Assembly: GCF_032678705.1 (NCBI RefSeq)
Contig: NZ_JAVTSS010000002.1
Location: 1,054,001 to 1,118,000 of the forward strand
Direction of reading: 5' to 3'
DNA: 64,000 bases
DNA from: Pedobacter frigiditerrae
Lineage (GTDB): Bacteria > Bacteroidota > Bacteroidia > Sphingobacteriales > Sphingobacteriaceae
Shown one piece after another: positions 17,301 to 24,869 of this stretch (positions are counted from its first letter, which is position 1; the number at the start of each line of letters is the position of its first letter). The translations under genes and the position numbers were made by a program. The notes beneath the pieces were generated by a model. The model made no database searches. It saw nothing but the letters and a program-made list of their open reading frames with translations, and was not told the DNA's origin.

Positions 17301-17341
17301 GTAGAAAACACCAACGCTAGCGTTAGTAAAATTTTCTTCAT
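14297..17341 (-). CDS. large secreted two-domain amidohydrolase-family protein
   Basis: 1014 residues with a signal peptide (MKKILLTLALVFSTAFLFAQ). Two amidohydrolase-like units are fused. The first (to ~residue 440) has the closing motif EIPAAMLGISDKVGSIEKGK but reads YPSLIDAFTSYG where HxH is expected. The second (from ~590) has GIIDEHSHIAG with an intact HxH, later His residues (ITCHSYVQ, FTHILEG) and FNSDDAEMARHL for the catalytic Asp region. So only the second unit looks catalytic. A Gly-rich stretch (GGFGGFGGR) occurs near residue 97. Such proteins are usually annotated as imidazolonepropionase-like or dipeptidase-like; the substrate is not known. It is the first gene of a two-gene operon. 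Confidence 0.83.
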   Translation of the reverse strand: MKKILLTLALVFSTAFLFAQQTYPVNGSYDIRQGLYAFTNANIVVNANQTISNGVLLIKDKIIQSVGTGTSIPKGYVVIDLKGKYIYPSLIDAFTSYGIPETQRATAAGGFGGFGGRQSIFTSTKKGAYGWNESIRPETEVRSIFTIDAKKADDLRKAGFGSVNAINRDGIARGTSAAVTLIDGKENDAMLNDQTAANYSFNRGTSSNDYPSSLMGSIALLRQTYLDASWYKNQKEEYNISLEQFNKQQTLPQIFEADGWQNILRVDKIAKEFGKTFIIKSTGDEYQRIDAVKATGATLIIPINFPKAFDVEDPTEARNLSLAQLKGWELAPTNPGVLEKAGVKFALTTYGLDAPNAFWASVQQAITAGLTEKQALMAVTEIPAAMLGISDKVGSIEKGKLANFLITSDNIFKTGNIIYENWVQGKRFVVSKMDVTDLRGTYNLNIDGIGSTVLRVTGTAATPMAAIERLGADSVKTNATFTRNGDWVTITFNLKKNPVGDVRLSGFLTSASPVAFSGDVIVNSVAAGHWSGTFKEAAKEMPKRDEPVKTPAKIGPLVFPFIAFGTDKLPAQESVLLKNATVWTNEKEGILQNADVLLEGGKIKAVGKNLSGGSAKVIDATGKHITAGIIDEHSHIAGTGGINEGAQSVSAEVRIGDILTSEDVNIYRQLAGGVTTSQILHGSANPIGGQSQLIKLRWGKLPEELKFAGADGFIKFALGENVKQSSSQNNQRFPATRMGVEQTFVDAFSRAKDYEKALSVKGNNVRRDLELDALVEILNNKRFITCHSYVQSEINMLIHVADSLGFKINTFTHILEGYKVADKMKAHGIAASTFSDWWAYKMEVQEAIPYNGKIMHNVGITTAFNSDDAEMARHLNQEAGKSVLYGGVPEEDALKLVTLNPAKMLHIDNKVGSLKAGKDADVVIWSANPLSIYARAEKTFVDGVAYWDMDRDAQVQVAQKAEKARIIQKLLESKSAGARTQRPMGERAPRLYHCEFEEDYWAEVNQTEGEHNHE

Positions 17342-17464
17342 AATGTTTTAGTTGTTAAGTCCTTAAATCTATTGATAAATAAAGATTTAAATAAATTCTA
17401 TCCTTTATTTTACAACATTTTTTAGAAAATTCTTGTTAAAACATCTTTTCTGCTGTTTTTAAAC

Positions 17465-17502
17465 AAAAAAAGCTACCCATTTTTAAGTGGATAGCTTTTT
17501 TT
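17465..17502 (-). terminator. terminator after the TonB-dependent receptor gene
   Basis: AAAAAAAGCTA and TAGCTTTTTTT flank an inner CCA/TGG stem with one mismatched pair. The hairpin has T-runs on both strands and sits 15 bp beyond the receptor stop (17517). Confidence 0.75.
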
Positions 17503-17516
17503 AATAGTGTTAAGGT

Positions 17517-20500
17517 CTAAAATCCGTAACGGAAACCCAACTGGAACTGATATGGATTGCCAGATGGGTTTACAACACCAGAATTATTTACCCGGTAATT
17601 GAAAACTTTGTTTGTAGTATCAAAATTTGGAACAGCTGGAGTGCTACCTGCAGCAGGAATACCTAAGGCATATAACGCTTGCGAACCTAGAGTTTCATTA
17701 ACTCCCCATTTCTTTTTAATTAAGTTACCTACGTTAAAAATATCTCCAGAAATCTCAATGTTATGAGTTTTGTACAATTTAATTTTTTTGCTAATTCTTA
17801 AATCCACAATTCCGAAGAACTTGTTTATACCACCATTTCGCTCTGCAATTTTACCTTCATTTGCAAGTATATAATCTTTTAAGCTCTGGCTTGCTAATGG
17901 ATTGTCTAATAATGTTTGCAAACCTGTTCTAACATTTGCTGGAACGTTAGGGTTATTTCTATCAAAAATATAAGCTAAATCGTTAGTGGTTACAAAATCT
18001 CCGTTGTTGTTGGCACCAGATAACAAACTATATCTCGTACCACCAATTCCAGAGTAACGAACACCCATAGTTACCCCATAAAATGTAGGCAATGTTCCAT
18101 AAATTACCACTTTATGGCGAAAATGATTATCAGAATAAGACATGGTACTTAAATTTCTCGGGTCGTCTTTTACTGGAAGAGAAAGTGTTGCAGAGTTTGC
18201 TACGTTACCATTAAATGAAGTATTATCTTTAGTGTCATTTAAAGTGTAGCTGGCAGAAATCTGTCCATCTTTAAAGTATTGCCACGAAGCATCAATTACC
18301 ACAGCAAACTGATTTACCTTGCCTTTGCTGTTTAATTCTAATACACGGCCAAACTGATTAGTTAAACGACCTGTTTTCCAATCTGAAGTTCCATTTGATG
18401 GAATTGAAGGAACGAATACGCCTCTATTTCCTTCGTTAGATAAATTAAAAAACGGGTTGGCAACCATATTTCTATCCACATACATGTAGTTATGACGACC
18501 TAAAGTTGCATAACCTGTAATTCCAATTTTCAATTTATCAGTGAGTAATTTGGTATAGGATAAATTTGCTTTATAAACCACAGGAATTTGAGCGTCTTCA
18601 GCATAAGTATTAATGGTAGGCACTTGAAAAGCTGTAAGAGAAGGAGCCGAAACCGTTCCGTTTCTATATCCAACAAAGTTTGGTGTTGGCACATCAACGC
18701 CAAAAACGTCAACTGTTGCTAAATGTTTACCATCAAAAGTAAGGTTGTTAATAGTCACATAATTATTTACGTCAGAACCAAAAATACCTGCTCCTAAACG
18801 AATGAAATCAGTGTGTTTTTCATTGATATCCCAGTTTAACTGGATACGAGGTTGTAATAATAATTGAGAAAGCTCGTGGTCTGTTCTAACACCCAAAGCA
18901 TCAAACAATGTTTGATTTAATGGAGATGTTGGATACTTGCTATAATCTAAACGTAAACCGCCTGTAAAATCAAGACCTAAGCCTAATTTAGTTTGCATTT
19001 GACCATATATTGCTGCATTCCAAATCCCCGCCGTTACCGTTGGATCTGAAACCAACGGCACCTCACGATAAAAACGGTTAGGAATTAAGTTGGTAAAGTT
19101 TTGAAGAGAAGTTTGAGCTGTTGCACCACTTCCGCTGTTTGTAAATTCAAAACGGCCATTGACTTCACTGCCATACAATGATGTTGCATCGGTGTACATT
19201 AAATCAGCACCAAAAGTAAACTTGAATTTATCTGTGTTATAGTAGAAATTATCTACTAATTGGAAAACATTGTTGGTAAAGCCTTCTTGTCCAAAGCGAT
19301 GACCACCAATTTGAACCGAAGTAGATTTTGTAGTTCCATCAGTTAATACTGAAGTTAAGTTTCCAACAACTGCTCTTGGAATAGAGATACCCAGTTGGTC
19401 GCCTTGTGTACTTGCCTGATAAGTGTATAAATGTTGAACTTTCAACTCGTTGGTTATTTTGCTATTAACCGTTGTACGTAAAGTTGCCAATAAACTATTG
19501 TCTACGTTTTTATCGTTACCATAACTTTCAAAAAAGTTAATAGCGGTATTATCTGCTAATCCTAAAGGGTTTCTATCGTTGGTGTAATTATCGCGAATGG
19601 TTAGCAAATTTTTATCGTTAATCTGCCAATCTAAACGAGCAAACCCAGCATCTGAACCACGTTTTTTAGCGAACGAGCCAAATTGGTCTGAGTTTGCTAC
19701 GCCATATTTACTTTGTGCAACTGCCTGAAAACTTTGCAATGTCGCGTTAGTGATGTTAAATCTTGCTTCATCAGCAGGGGTGTTAATGTCGGCAATAATT
19801 AACGGACGAGCATCTCTTTGATGGTCCCAAGCTATAAAATAATGTAACTTGTCTTTAATAATCGGGCCACCTAAAGTAAAGCCATATTGATAAGTAGAGA
19901 AATCATTATCACGTTTTACGCCTCTAATATCATACGGACTTGCCAACCAATCTGCACGGCCATAAGAAAAAGCACTACCACTAATTTGGTTAGTGCCAGA
20001 TTTTGTAACAGCACTAATTGTACCACCACCAGCACGACCATAAGTTACATCATATTGGTTGGTTACTACTTTAAACTCTCTTACTGCTTCAATAGAAATT
20101 GAATATGGAGCGCCACTTCTGCTAGTTGTACTACCAGCTGATGTTGGATTTTTAGCATTCATGCCATCAATTGTATAATTGGTAGATGAACCTAACTGCC
20201 CAGAAATACCCCCGCCACGACTCAATGGAGATAAATCCATCAACGAAGAAAAATTACGACCGTTAACAGGTAATTGAGTAATTGCTTTAGCAGAAATTTC
20301 TGTAGAAGCACCAAATTGTTGCACTTTGTTTTTTAATCCATTGCCATTAATTTGTACAGCTTGTAAAGTTTGTGCTGTATTTTGCATAGCGATGTTTGCT
20401 TTCACTAAATCGCCTTGGTTAAGCATGTAACCAGACAAGGTTTGCTCACCCAAACCAATATAAGACACTTTAATAGTGTATGGGCCACCTAAGGGAAGTT

Positions 20501-20714
20501 CTTTAAAAGTGTAATCGCCTTTGGCATTGGTACTGGTTTTGGTTGTAAAACCAGTTGATTCATTTTTAACAACTACAGAAGCACCAGCGATTGGTTTTTT
20601 CTGCTCGTCTGTAATTACACCAGAAATTGATGCTTGTGTCGTTTGTGCGAAAGTTTTTGCGTTCCACAACAAACAAAGTATTAAAAAAGATAATAAGAGT
20701 AGTTTTCTCTTCAT
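17517..20714 (-). CDS. TonB-dependent outer-membrane receptor (Oar-like)
   Basis: 1065 residues. After a signal peptide (ending NAKTFA), residues ~28-110 form a carboxypeptidase-regulatory-like domain (ISGVITDEQKKPIAGASVVV). The plug domain follows (LPVNGRNFSSLMDLSPL, then YTIDGMNAKNPTS and VREFKVVTNQYDVTYGRAGGG), and a long beta-barrel ends in FQLGFRYGF with the terminal aromatic needed for outer-membrane insertion. The GRNF and YGRAGGG signatures match the Oar subfamily. It would bring a large ligand across the outer membrane using TonB energy. It is transcribed toward the amidohydrolase genes; a shared substrate is possible but not shown. Confidence 0.9.
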   Translation of the reverse strand: MKRKLLLLSFLILCLLWNAKTFAQTTQASISGVITDEQKKPIAGASVVVKNESTGFTTKTSTNAKGDYTFKELPLGGPYTIKVSYIGLGEQTLSGYMLNQGDLVKANIAMQNTAQTLQAVQINGNGLKNKVQQFGASTEISAKAITQLPVNGRNFSSLMDLSPLSRGGGISGQLGSSTNYTIDGMNAKNPTSAGSTTSRSGAPYSISIEAVREFKVVTNQYDVTYGRAGGGTISAVTKSGTNQISGSAFSYGRADWLASPYDIRGVKRDNDFSTYQYGFTLGGPIIKDKLHYFIAWDHQRDARPLIIADINTPADEARFNITNATLQSFQAVAQSKYGVANSDQFGSFAKKRGSDAGFARLDWQINDKNLLTIRDNYTNDRNPLGLADNTAINFFESYGNDKNVDNSLLATLRTTVNSKITNELKVQHLYTYQASTQGDQLGISIPRAVVGNLTSVLTDGTTKSTSVQIGGHRFGQEGFTNNVFQLVDNFYYNTDKFKFTFGADLMYTDATSLYGSEVNGRFEFTNSGSGATAQTSLQNFTNLIPNRFYREVPLVSDPTVTAGIWNAAIYGQMQTKLGLGLDFTGGLRLDYSKYPTSPLNQTLFDALGVRTDHELSQLLLQPRIQLNWDINEKHTDFIRLGAGIFGSDVNNYVTINNLTFDGKHLATVDVFGVDVPTPNFVGYRNGTVSAPSLTAFQVPTINTYAEDAQIPVVYKANLSYTKLLTDKLKIGITGYATLGRHNYMYVDRNMVANPFFNLSNEGNRGVFVPSIPSNGTSDWKTGRLTNQFGRVLELNSKGKVNQFAVVIDASWQYFKDGQISASYTLNDTKDNTSFNGNVANSATLSLPVKDDPRNLSTMSYSDNHFRHKVVIYGTLPTFYGVTMGVRYSGIGGTRYSLLSGANNNGDFVTTNDLAYIFDRNNPNVPANVRTGLQTLLDNPLASQSLKDYILANEGKIAERNGGINKFFGIVDLRISKKIKLYKTHNIEISGDIFNVGNLIKKKWGVNETLGSQALYALGIPAAGSTPAVPNFDTTNKVFNYRVNNSGVVNPSGNPYQFQLGFRYGF

Positions 20715-20892
20715 GATGATTGAATGATTAATTTTTCACAAAACTCTAATTCAAAAATTAAGTGATTTCCACTGTGTGGTTAAGAAATTGTAAAGACACT
20801 ACTTTAAAGTGTATTTTTGGATTATCTTTATGTTAAGAAAGATTGCAAATTGCTTGAGAACCCGAAGAACAATCAAGAAAATTTCTAAATAA

Positions 20893-20917
20893 ATTCTTCG
20901 CGGTGCGCTGAATGACA
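20893..20917. repeat. dispersed repeat, ATTCTTCGCG...GAATGAC type
   Basis: ATTCTTCGCGG...GCGCTGAATGAC is the reverse-complement form of the GTCATTCAGAGCGCC...GAAGAAT repeat at 39901. It lies between the TonB receptor promoter region and the gene at 20948. No other feature was seen in 20715-20947. Confidence 0.55.
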
Positions 20918-20947
20918 AAAAGTGGTAATTTTGAAAGAAAAAAGAAT

Positions 20948-21397
20948 ATGGATTTATACGGTATTTTAAAAAGCGCACACTCGGGTTGGCGTTATGTAGT
21001 TTTTTTATTGTTAGTTGTTGCAGTTATCCAAGCTTTAGCTGGATGGTTTGGTAAAAAAACTTACACCGAAGGAAATAGAAAACTGAATGTCTTCACATTA
21101 ATTAGTGCGCACATCCAATTGGTTTTTGGATTGATATTGTACTTTCTAAGCCCACTAACCAAAATGGCATCTTCAGAAGCAATTGGACGTTATTGGAAAA
21201 TGGAACACATCAGCATTATGATTTTAGCCATTGTCCTAATTACAGTTGGAAATGCTAAATCTAAAAAGGTAACTGATGCTGTAGCGAAGCATAAAAATAT
21301 TGCCATTTTCTTTGGCTTGGCTTTGGTGTTTATCGTCGTTGCGATTTTTATGATGACTAAAGTTGGTCCGACAAAAACATTTTTTGGGATGTCATAA
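20948..21397 (+). CDS. four-helix membrane protein (cytochrome b-like, unknown function)
   Basis: 149 residues from the ATG at 20948 (MDLYGILKSAHSGWRYVVFL). A longer frame begins at 20912 but adds a charged tail with no support. Four hydrophobic helices are seen: WRYVVFLLLVVAVIQALAG, LISAHIQLVFGLILYFL, ISIMILAIVLITVG and IAIFFGLALVFIVVAIFMM. Conserved His residues in helices 1-3 (HSGWRY, SAHIQL, MEHISI) resemble haem-binding cytochrome b-type proteins of Bacteroidota that are often annotated only as membrane proteins. It is followed at 2 bp by another small membrane gene. The function is not established. Confidence 0.7.
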   Translation: MDLYGILKSAHSGWRYVVFLLLVVAVIQALAGWFGKKTYTEGNRKLNVFTLISAHIQLVFGLILYFLSPLTKMASSEAIGRYWKMEHISIMILAIVLITVGNAKSKKVTDAVAKHKNIAIFFGLALVFIVVAIFMMTKVGPTKTFFGMS

Positions 21398-21399
21398 CG

Positions 21400-21627
21400 A
21401 TGACTAGCGAAATAGTAGTTAGCAATTCTTTTGCCTTTACATTATTATTAGGGGCAGCTCTTTTTATAGGGAAATCAATTTATGATTTAATTAAAAATGA
21501 GCATTTATCAAAATCTGAAAAGGTTTCACTTGCTTTTGTAATTTCATTACTCCCAATTTATGGCTCGTTTATCTTTTATATGTATGCTAAGAATATTTAT
21601 AAGGCAGGGCGATATTTGAGAAATTAA
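21400..21627 (+). CDS. small two-helix membrane protein
   Basis: 75 residues, start ATG 2 bp after the preceding stop, so probably co-transcribed. Two hydrophobic helices (FAFTLLLGAALFIGKSIYDL and VSLAFVISLLPIYGSFIFYM) are joined by a charged linker. The LLPIYGSFIFYMY stretch recalls the PLDc_N two-helix module (usual form PIxGPxxYL), but a Ser replaces the second Pro. I cannot assign a function. The stop lies 18 bp before the -33 box of the trp promoter. Confidence 0.6.
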   Translation: MTSEIVVSNSFAFTLLLGAALFIGKSIYDLIKNEHLSKSEKVSLAFVISLLPIYGSFIFYMYAKNIYKAGRYLRN

Positions 21628-21644
21628 TAAAAAATTCAAAATAT

Positions 21645-21674
21645 TTTGATTTCTTAACTTTTTGTATATTTTTG
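21645..21674 (+). promoter_or_regulatory. promoter of the trp leader
   Basis: TTTG at 21645-21648 and TATTTTTG (TAnnTTTG) at 21667-21674, 18 bp apart, fit the Bacteroidota primary promoter. The expected start of transcription is near 21680, only a base or two before the leader-peptide ATG. Confidence 0.6.
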
Positions 21675-21681
21675 TCACACA

Positions 21682-21762
21682 ATGATTAGCAATAAAACAA
21701 ACACTTGGCAATGGCGTGGTAATTCTCAAAAGAGTTTCGTCGTAGCTTTGTGCACCTTATAG
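21682..21762 (+). CDS. trpL: trp leader peptide (26 residues, Trp-Gln-Trp)
   Basis: A short frame upstream of trpE encodes MISNKTNTWQWRGNS and stops at TAG 21760-21762. Trp codons lie at 21706-21708 and 21712-21714, a marked excess for 26 codons. It begins directly behind a promoter and is followed by an intrinsic terminator (21801-21829), the classical layout of ribosome-mediated attenuation. When tryptophan is scarce a ribosome stalls at the Trp codons. CGTCG at 21738-21742, about 24 nt downstream of the second Trp codon, could then pair with CGACG of the terminator arm and prevent termination. The pairing is my hand prediction. I recall an Rfam motif named Bacteroid-trp that may be the same thing. 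Confidence 0.75.
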   Translation: MISNKTNTWQWRGNSQKSFVVALCTL

Positions 21763-21800
21763 TTTATCAACCTAAACCTAAACTTAAACCACATTTCAAA

Positions 21801-21829
21801 ACCCGACGTAACCACACGTCGGGTTTTTT
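21801..21829 (+). terminator. trp attenuator terminator
   Basis: ACCCGACG (21801-21808) pairs perfectly with CGTCGGGT (21817-21824), followed by TTTTTTG. The GC-rich 8-bp stem stands between the leader peptide and trpE, 95 bp before the trpE ATG. Its 5' arm can alternatively pair with CGTCG in the leader coding region. Confidence 0.8.
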
Positions 21830-21843
21830 GTTATTAGTAAATT

Positions 21844-21909
21844 CGTCATATCGAAGGAGGAACGACGAGATATCTGGGGGAACAGATTTCTCCCAAGGTC
21901 GAAATGACG
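21844..21909. repeat. palindromic dispersed repeat between attenuator and trpE
   Basis: CGTCATATCGA (21844-21854) and TCGAAATGACG (21899-21909) form imperfect terminal inverted repeats around GGAGGAACGACGAGA. This belongs to the GTCAT...ATGAC family also found at 24001, 32422 and 39901. It is transcribed as part of the trp leader. Confidence 0.6.
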
Positions 21910-21923
21910 TAAAGTAAAAAAGA

Positions 21924-23327
21924 ATGAAAACATACAACATACAATCACATACCAAAAAGAGGCTAGCGGATACCACAACGCCAGTTAGTATTTATTTGCG
22001 CCTTCGCGATGTTTTTCCAAATACCATTTTATTAGAAAGTTCTGATTATCATAGTCGTGAAAATGCAACAAGTTATGTTTGTGCCGAGCCAGTTGCTGGA
22101 ATCATTTTGCAAGATGGCGTATTGAAGACTTACTTTCCAGACGGCACAAAAGAAAGTAAAACTGATTTTGTTTTAGTTGAAGAAATCGCTGAATTTAAAG
22201 CGAAATTCAAACCTTTAAATCAAACAAAAGAAAAGCATATTTCAACTGGGTTATTTGGCTATTTTACATGGAATGCTGTTCAGCATTTTGAGGATATTAA
22301 GTTCACTTCGACTACACCAGAGGATGAAAAAATTCCAACAATGCAGTATCACGTTTACAGATACATCATCGCGATAGACCATTTTAAGAATGAAGTAACT
22401 TTAGTTAAAAATTCATTTAACGAAGATGAGAATGAAGATTTAGCAAAAATTGAATATATCATTCAAAATAAAAATTTCCCAGAATATAGTTTTAAAACCA
22501 ATGGTGAAGAGCAATCTAATTTAACCAATGAAGGTTTTATGGATATGGTTGAGCAGTTGAAAAAGCATATTTATCGTGGAGATGTATTTCAGATTGTGCC
22601 ATCTAGAGCATTCAATCAGGCTTTTTTGGGTGATGAATTTAATGTGTATCGTTGCTTGCGTTCCATAAACCCATCGCCATATTTATTCTATTTTGATTAT
22701 GGCAATTTTAAGTTGTTTGGTTCATCGCCTGAGGCACAAATTACTATCAATAATAACATTGCAAACATTTTTCCAATTGCAGGTACGTTTAAACGCACTG
22801 GAAACGATGAAGAAGATGTGGCATTGGCTAAAAAATTAGAGGCCGACCCTAAAGAAAGCGCAGAACATGTAATGTTGGTAGATTTAGCTAGAAATGATTT
22901 GAGTAGACATTGTAGTGGAGTGGAAGTGAAATCATTTAAGGAAGTGCAATACTATTCGCATTTAATTCACTTGGTTTCTAAAGTGAGTGGAAATTTACAA
23001 GATGGAGTAAGTGCATTTAAAGTGGTTGCGGATACTTATCCTGCGGGAACATTAAGTGGTGCGCCGAAATATAAGGCCATGCAATTGATAGACCAATACG
23101 AAAAACTAGGGCGCAATTTTTACGCAGGTGCGATTGGTTACATGGGTTTCAATGATGATTTTAATCACGCTATTATGATTAGAACTTTTATGAGCAAAAA
23201 CAACCACTTGCATTATAGGGCAGGGGCAGGAATTGTTGCTGATTCTATTGCAGAAAACGAATTAAACGAAGTGAATAACAAGATAGCTGCGTTGCGTAAA
23301 GCAATTGCAATGGCTGAGGAGATTTAA
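21924..23327 (+). CDS. trpE: anthranilate synthase component I
   Basis: 467 residues. The chorismate-binding domain fills the C-terminal half: FQIVPSRAF, the active-site stretch LFGSSPEAQ, FPIAGTFKRTGNDEED, the glutamate-metal region ADPKESAEHVMLVDLARND, YPAGTLSGAPKYKAM, and the terminal RAGAGIVADSIAENELNE. The N-terminal part carries a TrpE-type regulatory domain with LLESSDYHSRENATS, which includes the LLES motif used for tryptophan feedback inhibition. The enzyme converts chorismate to anthranilate with the amidotransferase encoded next by trpG. It is controlled by the attenuator directly upstream. Confidence 0.95.
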   Translation: MKTYNIQSHTKKRLADTTTPVSIYLRLRDVFPNTILLESSDYHSRENATSYVCAEPVAGIILQDGVLKTYFPDGTKESKTDFVLVEEIAEFKAKFKPLNQTKEKHISTGLFGYFTWNAVQHFEDIKFTSTTPEDEKIPTMQYHVYRYIIAIDHFKNEVTLVKNSFNEDENEDLAKIEYIIQNKNFPEYSFKTNGEEQSNLTNEGFMDMVEQLKKHIYRGDVFQIVPSRAFNQAFLGDEFNVYRCLRSINPSPYLFYFDYGNFKLFGSSPEAQITINNNIANIFPIAGTFKRTGNDEEDVALAKKLEADPKESAEHVMLVDLARNDLSRHCSGVEVKSFKEVQYYSHLIHLVSKVSGNLQDGVSAFKVVADTYPAGTLSGAPKYKAMQLIDQYEKLGRNFYAGAIGYMGFNDDFNHAIMIRTFMSKNNHLHYRAGAGIVADSIAENELNEVNNKIAALRKAIAMAEEI

Positions 23328-23330
23328 AAA

Positions 23331-23392
23331 TTAACCACAAAAACACAAATTGCACAAAGAAAAACTTAGTGGTCTTAGTGCCTTGGTGGTAA
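23331..23392. repeat. TTAACCAC...GGTGGTAA dispersed repeat between trpE and trpG
   Basis: TTAACCACAAAAACACAAA at the left and CTTAGTGCCTTGGTGGTAA at the right form an imperfect inverted repeat with AAAGAAAAACTTAGTGG between. This kind of sequence recurs between genes in many bacteria of this phylum. It fills the trpE-trpG gap almost completely. Confidence 0.5.
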
Positions 23393-23402
23393 AAAGAAAA
23401 AC

Positions 23403-23993
23403 ATGAATAATAATACTTTAGATAAAAAGCCAATTTTAGTAATCGATAATTACGATAGCTTTACCTATAATTTAGTCCATTTAATTAATGAATTAGGTCA
23501 TGAAGCGGTGGTATGGAGAAATGATAAATTTGAATTAGCAGATGTGGCGGCATACGATAAAATTTTGCTATCTCCTGGACCAGGCATACCAGAAGAAGCA
23601 GGTTTGTTGTTAGAAGTAATCAAAACTTTTGCACCGACCAAAAGCATTATGGGTGTTTGTTTAGGTCAGCAGGCAATTGCCGAAGTTTTTGGTGGAAGTT
23701 TGTTAAACCTTGGCAGACCGATGCACGGCATAGCTACACCGATCACAGTTTTAGATAAAGCTGATTTAACATTCAAAGGTTGTTTAGAACCAATTGAAGT
23801 TGGCCGTTACCATTCTTGGGTGGTAAATCCCGCAGATTTACCAGCAAGCCTGACTGTAACTGCAATTGATGGCGATGGGCAAATTATGGCTTTAAGACAT
23901 AAGGAATTTGATGTTTGTGGTGTGCAGTTTCATCCAGAAAGTGTACTTACCCCAGATGGTAAACAAATGATGAAAAATTGGGTTGAAAACTAG
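23403..23993 (+). CDS. trpG: anthranilate synthase component II (glutamine amidotransferase)
   Basis: 196 residues, a class I glutamine amidotransferase. IDNYDSFTYNLVH opens the domain and LLSPGPGIPEEAG is the oxyanion strand. The nucleophile Cys lies in MGVCLGQQAIAE, and the His-Glu pair lies in GVQFHPESVLTPDG. RYHSW matches the TrpG/PabA signature. It supplies ammonia to TrpE. The same subunit often also serves aminodeoxychorismate synthase; no pabB is visible here. It is separated from trpE by a 75-bp repeat-filled gap and from trpC by another repeat. Confidence 0.95.
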   Translation: MNNNTLDKKPILVIDNYDSFTYNLVHLINELGHEAVVWRNDKFELADVAAYDKILLSPGPGIPEEAGLLLEVIKTFAPTKSIMGVCLGQQAIAEVFGGSLLNLGRPMHGIATPITVLDKADLTFKGCLEPIEVGRYHSWVVNPADLPASLTVTAIDGDGQIMALRHKEFDVCGVQFHPESVLTPDGKQMMKNWVEN

Positions 23994-24000
23994 AAAATTT

Positions 24001-24071
24001 GTCATTGCGAGGTACGAAACATTCTACTTAATCGCATTACGCTTTAAGATTGCTTCACACCTCGCAATGAC
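24001..24071. repeat. palindromic GTCATTGCGAGG repeat between trpG and trpC
   Basis: GTCATTGCGAGGT (24001-24013) pairs perfectly with ACCTCGCAATGAC (24059-24071), a 13-bp stem. Inside is a second imperfect pair around ATTACGC. There is no T-run, so it is more like a mobile palindromic element than a terminator. Same family as 21844, 32422 and 39901. Confidence 0.7.
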
Positions 24072-24086
24072 GCACATAAACAAAAA

Positions 24087-24869
24087 ATGAATATTTTAGA
24101 CAAAATCGTTATCCGTAAAAAGGAAGAAGTTGCTGAGGCTAAACAAAAAATTTCAGTTGCTGAGTTAGAAGCCAACCCCAATTTTAGTAGAAAACCATTG
24201 GTTTTTAAAGACTTCTTATTGGATAAAAAACGTACTGGAATTATATCAGAATTTAAAAGACGTTCTCCATCTAAAGGTTTAATCAATGGCACGGCCGATG
24301 TAGCTGAGGTAACACAAGCTTACAATTTAGCTGGAGCTTCTGCGCTTTCTGTTTTAACCGATACAGATTTTTTTGGTGGCAAAGCTGAAGATTTATTTCA
24401 AGCAAGAGCAGTAAATCAAATCCCAATTTTGCGAAAGGATTTTATGATTGATGAATACCAAATCTTAGAAGCAAAAGCTTGGGGAGCAGATATCATTTTA
24501 TTAATCGCATCGATTTTAACACCACAACAAATTATAGATTTTGGCAAATTGGCTCAAAGCTTAGGTTTAAATGTGTTGTTAGAAGTTCATAATCTGGAAG
24601 AATTGGAAAAATCAATTTGTCCTCATTTAGATGCCATTGGCGTTAACAACAGAAACTTAGGAGATTTTACGGTTAATATTCAAACCTCATTCGATTTGGT
24701 AACTAAAATACCCGACGAATTTTTGAAAATCTCTGAAAGTGCAATTGATAATCCGCAGGTAATTAAAGAACTAAAAGCAGTTGGTTACAATGGGTTTTTA
24801 ATTGGGGAAAACTTTATGAAAACCGACAATCCTGGACAAGCGATAAAAGACTTTGTAGCGCAATTATAG
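24087..24869 (+). CDS. trpC: indole-3-glycerol-phosphate synthase
   Basis: 260 residues, a complete TIM barrel. Diagnostic stretches are IISEFKRRSPSKGLI (catalytic Lys in the EFKRxSPS motif), ALSVLTDTDFFGG, PILRKDFMIDEYQI, ADIILLIASIL, LLEVHNLEEL, IGVNNRNLGDF and ISESAI, then GFLIGENFM. It closes the indole ring from carboxyphenylaminodeoxyribulose phosphate. trpD, which normally lies between trpG and trpC, is not in the window, and trpF, trpB and trpA do not follow. The next gene is hflX after a 373-bp gap. Confidence 0.95.
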   Translation: MNILDKIVIRKKEEVAEAKQKISVAELEANPNFSRKPLVFKDFLLDKKRTGIISEFKRRSPSKGLINGTADVAEVTQAYNLAGASALSVLTDTDFFGGKAEDLFQARAVNQIPILRKDFMIDEYQILEAKAWGADIILLIASILTPQQIIDFGKLAQSLGLNVLLEVHNLEELEKSICPHLDAIGVNNRNLGDFTVNIQTSFDLVTKIPDEFLKISESAIDNPQVIKELKAVGYNGFLIGENFMKTDNPGQAIKDFVAQL

